This document shows positions 1-5,234 of a stretch of 5,234 nucleotides of DNA, one piece after another. The notes beneath the pieces were generated by a model, which was given only the letters and a program-made list of their open reading frames with translations, did not search any database and was not told the DNA's origin. Within the stretch, counting starts at the first letter, position 1. The number at the start of each line of letters is the position of its first letter. Origin of the DNA: Candidatus Cloacimonadota bacterium (lineage in GTDB: Bacteria > Cloacimonadota > Cloacimonadia > Cloacimonadales > TCS61); the NCBI GenBank assembly GCA_014382915.1, contig JACNIV010000104.1, positions 1-5,234 of the forward strand, read 5' to 3'. A program made the position numbers and the translations under genes.

Positions 1-1
1 G

Positions 2-145
2 AAGATACTTGACGGCACTCTCCCATCGGATATTCCTCTTCAAGAAAACAAGAGAGGTAAATTGATTCTGAATCTTAAAATTGCTGAGAAATTAGATATA
101 GTTTTCCTACCCTCGTTGCTTAAAAATGCTGAAATTATTGAATAA
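2..145 (+). CDS. ABC transporter substrate-binding protein, PF04392-like (C-terminal 47 residues only)
   Basis: This is the 3' end of a gene that begins left of the window. The frame is open from base 2 to a TAA at 143-145 and encodes 47 residues. The tail has the features I associate with the C-terminus of the PF04392 (ABC_sub_bind, former DUF534) periplasmic binding proteins: an ILDGTLPSDIPLQ segment, then a short strand LILNLKIAEKL, then LPSLLKNAEIIE. Family members usually read like 'IL.G..PsDiPv......LviNlktA..lGl.iPpslL..A..vIe'. These proteins bind small ligands in the periplasm, and some are tied to ABC importers while others sit beside or are fused to sensor kinases. The sensor kinase starts 17 bases downstream, so the two are probably co-transcribed. 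Ligand, signal peptide and total length cannot be judged from this fragment. The assignment rests on a short tail, so the family is likely but not certain. Confidence 0.78.
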   Translation, partial: KILDGTLPSDIPLQENKRGKLILNLKIAEKLDIVFLPSLLKNAEIIE

Positions 146-148
146 TCC

Positions 149-156
149 AAGGAAGG
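149..156 (+). promoter_or_regulatory. Ribosome binding site of the sensor kinase gene
   Basis: AAGGAAGG lies six bases before the ATG at 163. It is a strong purine-rich Shine-Dalgarno sequence at normal spacing and supports that start codon. It sits in the 17-base gap after the upstream stop codon. That gap has no room for a separate promoter, which suggests read-through transcription from the upstream gene. Confidence 0.75.
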
Positions 157-162
157 TTTAGG

Positions 163-3100
163 ATGATAAATAAAAGAAAAATTGTAAAAAAAGGTAAGAG
201 AAAGATAATTCCTGATTTTTTTACCTCATCGATTCGAAGAAAAATTTCTTCCAGTTTCATTATTGTCATTGTTCTTGTATTGTTTATGCTGCTTATAAGT
301 TACTTCCAACTTAAAAAAGTTAGAAGTTCCTGTGAACAAATAATTCCCAATAGCAGGCAAATGAATCTCAACCAGAATATAGCTCTGGAGATTTTATCCC
401 TGGATTCTAATATTGAGCGGTTTTTTATAATCGGGGGCGTACAAATTCAAGAGGATATTTTTCATGACCTCGAGAATATGACTGAACATCTTGAATCTAT
501 GAAAAAGCAAGACAATGAAAGAACTATGCCAATTATAAAAGAGCTTGAAAATATAACAGCAGATTTGAAAAAAGATATACTTGGAGCAATAGAGACGGAA
601 ACAACGAAACCAACATCAAGAGAGATGAATGAAAAAATAATCTCCGTTTACTCAAAAATAAAGAATGCCAAGCAATTGCACCGGGAACTAACTACAAAAA
701 TCCTTACTCAATTGCATGATACTGTTAAAGAACAAAGTAGTATTACACATAATATGATTTATCAGTTTGTGATACTGGGAATACTGGTTTTCCTTTTAGC
801 TATTTCAGCTTCCTTATTGTTGGCAAAAATCATCTCAAAACCAATAGTGGAATTAAGAGATGCTTCAAATAAGGTTGGTGAAGGTAAGTTAGATACACAA
901 ATACAAATTGAATCAAAAGATGAAATAGGTCAATTAGCTTTTTCTTTTAACCGGATGGTAAAGAATATCCGGCAATCCGGACAGGAATTGCAGGAATCTG
1001 AAGAAAAATATCGCACTCTGATAGAAAAAATGGAAGAAGGAATAGGAATTGTTGATGATAAAGAAAGTTTTATTTTTTTAAATCAAGCAGCTGCCACCGT
1101 TTTTGGGTATCCTAAAGAACAATTGCTCGGAAGGAACTTGAAGGAATTGATGACCCCAGAAGAATTCCAACGAGTTCTTAAACAAACCTCAATTAGAAAA
1201 ACGGCAAAGCCAGGTAAATATAAACTTTCCATCATTAGAAAAGATGGAGAGAAAAGGACTATTATAGTAACTGCTACTCCTAAATTTGATGATTATGGGA
1301 AATTTCAGGGTACTTTGGGAATATTCAGCGATATAACTGAGCAGAAACAATCGGAAGAGGAATTAAAAAGTAAATCAGAACAAATTATTTCCGACAAAGA
1401 GAAAATTGAAGAACTATATAAAGACTCAGAAGAAAACAGAAAATCATTGCTTAGTATTCTGGAAGATGTTGTGGAAAAGGAAAAAGATTTAAGGAAAAGC
1501 GAGGGGAAATACCGGTTATTAGCAGAAAATACTCTGGACTGTATCTGGAAAATGGATAAAGATCTGAAGTTTACATATATTAATCAATCCATTTTTCCAC
1601 TGCTTGGTTATACTCGGGAAGAATGGACAGGAAGCAAATTAGCTGAACATTGTTCAAAAAAAGAAATGCAGCATTTTATGAATATAGTAGAGGGTGAATT
1701 AAGAAAAAAAGATACATACTCTGCAATGTTTGAAATGAATTTATTTCACAAGGATGGCAGAGAGATTCCACTCGAGATTCTCGGTAAGATATTACTTCAT
1801 GAGAATAATAAGGTCGTTGGATTTCAGGGTAATGCTCGTGATATCACAGAGCGTATTCAGGCAGATAGAATACAAAAAACATTATATGACATTTCCAATG
1901 CTCTAAGTACAATTGAAAATATGCATGAACTCTTCAGTAAGATAAGAGAATTTTTGAATAATATTATAGATACCACCAATTTCTATGTTGCTCTTTACGA
2001 TAAAAGAACTAAAATGATTTCCTTTTCTTATATTGTAGATGAAAAGGACAAGATCTCTTCGTTCTCTGCCGGTAAAACACTTACTGATTATGTAATTAAT
2101 ACGGGAAAACCGCTTCTTGCAACAGAAAAAATTCAAAAAAAACTGGTTCATTCAGGAAAAGTGAAAATAGGTGGAACACCTTCAAAAGTGTGGTTGGGAG
2201 TTCCATTAAAGATCGAAAATAAAGTCACTGGTGTAGTGGCCGTACATAGCTATAAAGATGCAAATCTATTTTCTGAAAAAGATATGAAAATACTGGAATT
2301 TGTTTCTGATGAAATAGCTCGTGCTATCATACGCAAACAAGCAGAGGAGGAACTTAAAAAATCTGAAGAAAGTTATCGAGGTCTTTTCAATAGTGCAACC
2401 GATGCGATTTATATTCAAGATAAAGACGGAGTTTTCGTAGATGTTAATGAAGGTGCTGTAAAAATGTATGGTTATCCACGTGAATTCTTTATAGGTAAAA
2501 CTCCGGAGTTTCTTTCTGCACCCGGTAAAAATGATATGAAGAAAATATTGAAGATGGTGCAGAAAGCCTATATGGGTAAACCTCAGCGATTTGAATTTTA
2601 TGGATTGAGAAAAAATGGAGAAGTTTTTCCAAAAGATTTACAATTGAACAATGGTACATATTTTGGTGATAAAGTGGTGATTGCATTTGCTCGTGACATC
2701 ACCAGACGCAAGCAGATTGAAAGAACACAACAGGCATTGTATAGTATTGCTAATGCTGTAAATACTACTAAAGACCTGCAGGAACTCTTTGATGAAATAC
2801 GAAAACAACTTAGCGCCGTTATCGATACAACTAATTTTTTTGTTGCTTTCTATGATGAAAAAACAGGAGCACTTTCATTACCCTATGAAAAAGACGAAGA
2901 AGACGAATTTGATTCTTTCCCGTCCGGGAAATCCATGACTGCTTATACCATTCAATATGGAAAGCCTTTACTTGCTACAGAAGAATTTATGAACCAATTG
3001 AGTGAAGAAGGTAAAATAGACGATATTGGAACAATGAGTAAGATCTGGTTAGGTGTACCTTTGAAGTTTGAAGATAAAATAATTGGCCTTGTTGTGGTTC

Positions 3101-3828
3101 AAAGTTATGATGATCCTGACCTCTATAATGAAACAGATCTGGAAATACTATCTTTTGTTTCCGATGAGATCGCTCTGGCTATTGAACATAAGAAAGCAGA
3201 AGATCAAATAATAAACTCATTGAAAGAAAAGGAGATCCTGCTTATGGAAGTTCATCATCGCGTAAAGAATAATATGCAGATCATCTCCAGTCTACTGAAA
3301 TTACAAGCAGGATATGTGAAGGATAAACAGGCTCTGGAACTATTTAAAAACAGTCAAAATAGAGTAAAATCAATGTCGCTTATTCATGAGAAGATCTACA
3401 GATCTAAAGATCTAGCAAGTGTCGATTTTGAGGATTATGTAAAGAGTTTGTCTTATAATTTGTTCTCAACCTATGGCATTAATACTAATAAGGTAAAGCT
3501 TGAGTTGAAGGTCGCAAAACACTCAATTGATATGAATAAAGCGATTCCCTGCGGGTTGATCGTCAATGAATTGCTTTCCAATTCACTTAAGCATGCTTTC
3601 CCAAAAGGAAGATCAGGAAAAATAGTTGTAGGATTATCAATTAATAAAAATGATGAATTTGAACTTACCGTAGAAGACAATGGAATAGGGATGCAGAAGG
3701 AAATTGACCTGGACAAATTAGACTCTCTGGGACTTCAGTTAATTGATGCACTAACAAGTCAATTGAAGGGTAAAATTTCTTTTGATAGTAATAATGGAAT
3801 GAAAACTAAGTTGATATTTCCAAGTTAG
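163..3828 (+). CDS. Membrane-bound multi-sensor histidine kinase (HAMP, 3 PAS, 2 GAF, HisKA_2, HATPase)
   Basis: This 1221-residue sensor kinase should autophosphorylate a His and pass the phosphate to a response regulator. Visible order: a Lys/Arg-rich cytoplasmic start (1-27); TM1 about 30-48; a mostly helical periplasmic domain about 50-198, like a four-helix-bundle sensor; TM2 about 200-224; HAMP about 222-275 with P227 and the DEIGQL motif at 253-258; PAS1 about 280-395; a charged coiled coil about 395-447; PAS2 about 447-565; GAF1 about 570-722; PAS3 about 734-850; GAF2 about 855-1007; HisKA_2 about 1020-1095; HATPase about 1120-1221. The H-box is EVHHRVKNNMQ, with H1032 the likely phosphoacceptor. 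The N-box is NELLSN (1135-1140) followed by KHAF, and the G-box is EDNGIGM (1171-1177), so the kinase core looks intact. There is no receiver domain. The GAF domains contain no Cys and no PAS has a LOV-type Cys motif, so covalent bilin or flavin light sensing is unlikely. The stimulus is unknown. The ATG start is supported by the Shine-Dalgarno at 149-156 and by the charged start before TM1. Confidence 0.95.
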   Translation: MINKRKIVKKGKRKIIPDFFTSSIRRKISSSFIIVIVLVLFMLLISYFQLKKVRSSCEQIIPNSRQMNLNQNIALEILSLDSNIERFFIIGGVQIQEDIFHDLENMTEHLESMKKQDNERTMPIIKELENITADLKKDILGAIETETTKPTSREMNEKIISVYSKIKNAKQLHRELTTKILTQLHDTVKEQSSITHNMIYQFVILGILVFLLAISASLLLAKIISKPIVELRDASNKVGEGKLDTQIQIESKDEIGQLAFSFNRMVKNIRQSGQELQESEEKYRTLIEKMEEGIGIVDDKESFIFLNQAAATVFGYPKEQLLGRNLKELMTPEEFQRVLKQTSIRKTAKPGKYKLSIIRKDGEKRTIIVTATPKFDDYGKFQGTLGIFSDITEQKQSEEELKSKSEQIISDKEKIEELYKDSEENRKSLLSILEDVVEKEKDLRKSEGKYRLLAENTLDCIWKMDKDLKFTYINQSIFPLLGYTREEWTGSKLAEHCSKKEMQHFMNIVEGELRKKDTYSAMFEMNLFHKDGREIPLEILGKILLHENNKVVGFQGNARDITERIQADRIQKTLYDISNALSTIENMHELFSKIREFLNNIIDTTNFYVALYDKRTKMISFSYIVDEKDKISSFSAGKTLTDYVINTGKPLLATEKIQKKLVHSGKVKIGGTPSKVWLGVPLKIENKVTGVVAVHSYKDANLFSEKDMKILEFVSDEIARAIIRKQAEEELKKSEESYRGLFNSATDAIYIQDKDGVFVDVNEGAVKMYGYPREFFIGKTPEFLSAPGKNDMKKILKMVQKAYMGKPQRFEFYGLRKNGEVFPKDLQLNNGTYFGDKVVIAFARDITRRKQIERTQQALYSIANAVNTTKDLQELFDEIRKQLSAVIDTTNFFVAFYDEKTGALSLPYEKDEEDEFDSFPSGKSMTAYTIQYGKPLLATEEFMNQLSEEGKIDDIGTMSKIWLGVPLKFEDKIIGLVVVQSYDDPDLYNETDLEILSFVSDEIALAIEHKKAEDQIINSLKEKEILLMEVHHRVKNNMQIISSLLKLQAGYVKDKQALELFKNSQNRVKSMSLIHEKIYRSKDLASVDFEDYVKSLSYNLFSTYGINTNKVKLELKVAKHSIDMNKAIPCGLIVNELLSNSLKHAFPKGRSGKIVVGLSINKNDEFELTVEDNGIGMQKEIDLDKLDSLGLQLIDALTSQLKGKISFDSNNGMKTKLIFPS
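1498..2328 (+). repeat. PAS-GAF module, copy 1 (inside the kinase gene)
   Basis: Residues 446-722 of the kinase form a PAS domain followed by a GAF domain. This unit recurs as residues 734-1007. The GAF parts align without any gap at a constant offset of 285 residues (855 bp). By hand count 80 of 152 positions are identical between 571-722 and 856-1007. Shared blocks include IDTTNF, GKPLLATE, WLGVPLK and FVSDEIA. The PAS parts are much less alike and need a small gap. The copies have diverged at DNA level, so this is an old internal duplication visible mainly in the protein. Confidence 0.85.
2362..3183 (+). repeat. PAS-GAF module, copy 2 (inside the kinase gene)
   Basis: Residues 734-1007 of the kinase are the second PAS-GAF unit, directly before the HisKA_2 domain. 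It has the same blocks as copy 1 (IDTTNF, GKPLLATE, WLGVPLK, FVSDEIA). Between residues 905 and 918 it is more acidic than copy 1, with the run EKDEEDEFD. Because it adjoins the phosphoacceptor helix, this copy is the one best placed to control kinase activity directly; that placement argument is inference. Confidence 0.85.
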
Positions 3829-3839
3829 GATAATTTGAA
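3829..3839. other. Convergent gene junction of 11 bp
   Basis: The kinase stop codon (TAG, 3826-3828) and the lpxA stop codon (TAA on the minus strand, 3842-3840) face each other with only 11 AT-rich bases between them. No GC-rich hairpin with a T-run is visible on either strand here. Transcripts from the two sides therefore probably overlap at their 3' ends, or end by Rho-type termination or at weak structures inside the coding regions. Confidence 0.7.
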
Positions 3840-4619
3840 TTACCGGTATCGATTTATTCCTACCCGAGAATTTTTTATAAAATCGAGAAAGATTTTTTGT
3901 TCTGTTGTTAATTCCTTTAATTGCTCTGCTTTTTCTATTGCCTGAGAAATATTCAATCCTGATCTGTAAAATATTCTGTAAATGTCTTTAATAGCCTGTA
4001 ACTGCTCTGGAGTAAACCCCTTTCTTTGCAGGCCAATAATGTTCAGTCCTTCGATTTTGTAAGGGAAACCAATACCTCTTGTATAAGGAGGTATATCTTT
4101 TTTTATTCCGCTGACACCACCCACAAATGCATGAACTCCAATTTGAACAAATTGAGCAATTGCGGTCAAACCGCCCACAATTACAAAATCGTGGAGATGG
4201 CAATGTCCTGCCAGGTTCACAGAATTGGCCATTATCACATTATTTCCTATCTGGCAATTATGCGCTATATGAGAATAAGCCATTAAAAGACAGTTGTCAC
4301 CTATTGTGGTATGTTCATCCATTGTAGCAGATTTATTTACAGTACAGAATTCTCTGAATGAATTATTATTGCCTATTATCAACTGGTAGGGTTCGTCTTT
4401 GGCTTTCAAGTCCTGTGAATCGGAACCTATCACAGCTGAATGGAAAAACTTGTTTCCATCACCAATAGTAGTATTGCCATCTAACACAACATTACTCATG
4501 AGAATATTGTTACTGCCCAGTTTTACATTTGGCTTGATAATACAAAATGGTCCGATTTCACAGTTGTCGCCAATTACAGCTTCAGGAGAGATTATAGCAG
4601 TTGGATGTATCCTGGACAT
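3840..4619 (-). CDS. lpxA: Acyl-ACP--UDP-N-acetylglucosamine O-acyltransferase (LpxA)
   Basis: This 259-residue cytoplasmic enzyme, usually a homotrimer, catalyses the first step of lipid A synthesis: transfer of a 3-hydroxyacyl chain from ACP to the 3-OH of UDP-GlcNAc. The length matches the family (E. coli 262). Residues 1-185 are hexapeptide repeats forming a left-handed beta helix, starting with the typical IHPTAII (4-10). Residues from about 187 form the C-terminal helical domain, with GFTPEQLQAI and FYRSG. Aligned to E. coli LpxA from memory, the catalytic His125 is H120 in SHIAHNC, His122 is H117, Asp74 is D70 (SQDLK), His144 is H139 (LAGH), and the chain-length residue Gly173 is G168, which fits a fairly long acyl chain. 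Oddly, the His160 position is Ala155 (TAIAQF rather than the usual TAVHQF). The start codon is seven bases after the stop of the upstream lpxC-fabZ gene, with only a weak Shine-Dalgarno (GAGATAAG), so translational coupling is likely. Confidence 0.95.
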   Translation of the reverse strand: MSRIHPTAIISPEAVIGDNCEIGPFCIIKPNVKLGSNNILMSNVVLDGNTTIGDGNKFFHSAVIGSDSQDLKAKDEPYQLIIGNNNSFREFCTVNKSATMDEHTTIGDNCLLMAYSHIAHNCQIGNNVIMANSVNLAGHCHLHDFVIVGGLTAIAQFVQIGVHAFVGGVSGIKKDIPPYTRGIGFPYKIEGLNIIGLQRKGFTPEQLQAIKDIYRIFYRSGLNISQAIEKAEQLKELTTEQKIFLDFIKNSRVGINRYR

Positions 4620-4626
4620 CTTATCT

Positions 4627-5232
4627 CTACTTTTTCATCACCTTTGCCAGGAAATCGCCTTCGCAAACTTTATTGTTTCCCACATAGGCATCACCATGCA
4701 TTTTTGCCAGTCCGCGTTTCATGGAAATAACTTTCAATTCAAATCTTAATGTGTCTCCTGGAACTACAGGTTTGCGAAATTTCACATTATCGATAGCAGC
4801 AAAATAAGCCACAAATTCTTCAGGATTATCCAATGCATTTAGGAGCATAATTCCACCTGTCTGAGCCATTGCTTCCACTATGAGCACACCTGGCATCACA
4901 GGATGCTCTGGAAAATGTCCCTGGAAAAAAGGTTCGTTGAAAGTTACGTTCTTAATACCCATAATACTTTCACCAGCATCAAATTCTATTATTTTATCGA
5001 TTAGTAGGAAAGGATAGCGGTGGGGAAGTATCTTCTGGATGGCATTAATATCAAATACTACATCTTCCAGCTTCTTTTTCTGGTATGTCTTCTGCAGTTC
5101 CTGCTTTTTGCGAAGGTTACGCAGTTTTTTTACAAGTTCCACATTTGTTTTATGACCGGAACGAGCAGCCAATATATGCCCTTTTATAGGAACTCCCAGA
5201 AGTGCAATATCACCAATAAGATCTACTACTTT
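4627..5232 (-). CDS. lpxC-fabZ: Bifunctional LpxC deacetylase / FabZ 3-hydroxyacyl-ACP dehydratase (C-terminal 201 residues)
   Basis: This is the 3' part of a fused gene whose 5' end lies beyond the right edge. Fragment residues 1-40 are the end of LpxC, the zinc deacetylase that makes the committed step of lipid A synthesis. The motif [12 protein letters not shown] carries D4 and D8, and RSGHKTN carries H27; these match E. coli Asp242 (zinc ligand), Asp246 and His265 with the same 23-residue D-to-H spacing. The cut codon before K1 ends in AT, consistent with CAT for the zinc-ligand His238. A basic linker (about 37-55) leads to a complete FabZ domain (about 59-201): [11 protein letters not shown], then [11 protein letters not shown] with catalytic H106, then VEAMAQ with E120. 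FabZ dehydrates 3-hydroxyacyl-ACP in fatty acid elongation. An apparent TTG start at 5172 would give a FabZ-sized protein, but the frame stays open and LpxC-like upstream of it, so this is a fusion. Such fusions are known in Bacteroidetes and relatives. The TAG stop is seven bases before lpxA. Confidence 0.93.
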   Translation of the reverse strand, partial: KVVDLIGDIALLGVPIKGHILAARSGHKTNVELVKKLRNLRKKQELQKTYQKKKLEDVVFDINAIQKILPHRYPFLLIDKIIEFDAGESIMGIKNVTFNEPFFQGHFPEHPVMPGVLIVEAMAQTGGIMLLNALDNPEEFVAYFAAIDNVKFRKPVVPGDTLRFELKVISMKRGLAKMHGDAYVGNNKVCEGDFLAKVMKK

Positions 5233-5234
5233 AT

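Noticed and set aside
1903..2151. Minus-strand open frame of 82 codons inside the kinase gene.
   Set aside because: It is antisense to the conserved GAF1 coding region and has no recognisable domain; it is a shadow of the kinase.
1870..3192. Possibility that the kinase is a bacteriophytochrome or LOV light sensor because of its PAS-GAF modules.
   Set aside because: Neither GAF contains a Cys, no PAS has the LOV Cys motif or a visible bilin-binding Cys, and no PHY domain is visible.
3392..3413. Three AGATCT hexamers at an exact 8-bp period (3392, 3400, 3408), which could look like an operator or iterated protein-binding site.
   Set aside because: They lie inside the HisKA_2 domain and encode IHEKIYRSKDL, a stretch typical of this family, so protein constraint plus chance codon choice explains them.
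3841..3848. Perfect 8-bp palindrome TACCGGTA at the lpxA stop codon, considered as a terminator or binding site.
   Set aside because: It is too short, has no loop and no following T-run, and encodes the last residues of LpxA; a single 8-bp palindrome is expected by chance.
4399..4749. Plus-strand open frame of 116 codons across the lpxA start and the fabZ end.
   Set aside because: It is antisense to two well-supported genes and crosses their junction; the encoded protein has no recognisable features.
5170..5172. TTG as the start codon of a stand-alone 181-residue FabZ.
   Set aside because: The codon lies inside a conserved LpxC motif, and the frame continues upstream with further LpxC residues to the window edge; there is no reason to begin translation here.

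Overview
The window looks like chromosomal DNA from an AT-rich Gram-negative bacterium that makes lipid A. The minus strand carries the end of an LpxC-FabZ fusion followed directly by lpxA, an arrangement known from Bacteroidetes and relatives. The FCB group (Bacteroidota, Cloacimonadota and similar) is therefore the best guess for the source, but this is inference; no rRNA or other taxonomic marker is present.

Layout: (1) Bases 2-145, plus strand, hold the last 47 codons of a gene whose C-terminus resembles the PF04392 family of periplasmic ABC-type substrate-binding proteins. (2) After 17 bases, which contain a good Shine-Dalgarno sequence, comes a 1221-residue membrane sensor histidine kinase (163-3828). 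Its order is TM - periplasmic helical domain - TM - HAMP - PAS - coiled coil - PAS - GAF - PAS - GAF - HisKA_2 - HATPase. The PAS-GAF module is duplicated in tandem. (3) An 11-bp convergent junction separates the kinase from the minus-strand genes. (4) lpxA (4619 to 3840) encodes UDP-GlcNAc 3-O-acyltransferase. (5) Seven bases upstream of it is the 3' part of a fused lpxC-fabZ gene, which runs off the right edge (minus strand, 5232 to 4627).

The two plus-strand genes are probably co-transcribed. A binding-protein-like partner next to a membrane kinase suggests a ligand-sensing pair, but no response regulator is visible. The two minus-strand genes act at the start of lipid A synthesis. LpxA acylates UDP-GlcNAc with a 3-hydroxyacyl chain from ACP, LpxC removes the N-acetyl group in the committed step, and FabZ dehydrates the same kind of 3-hydroxyacyl-ACP for fatty acid elongation. 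The operon thus groups the enzymes at the branch between lipid A and phospholipid. There is no gene-free stretch above 300 bases, and I saw no RNA gene, mobile element, CRISPR array or clear intrinsic terminator. I did not find a wholly new system. The most noteworthy points are an Ala in place of a normally conserved active-site His in LpxA, the gapless duplication in the kinase, and the binding-protein/kinase pairing.
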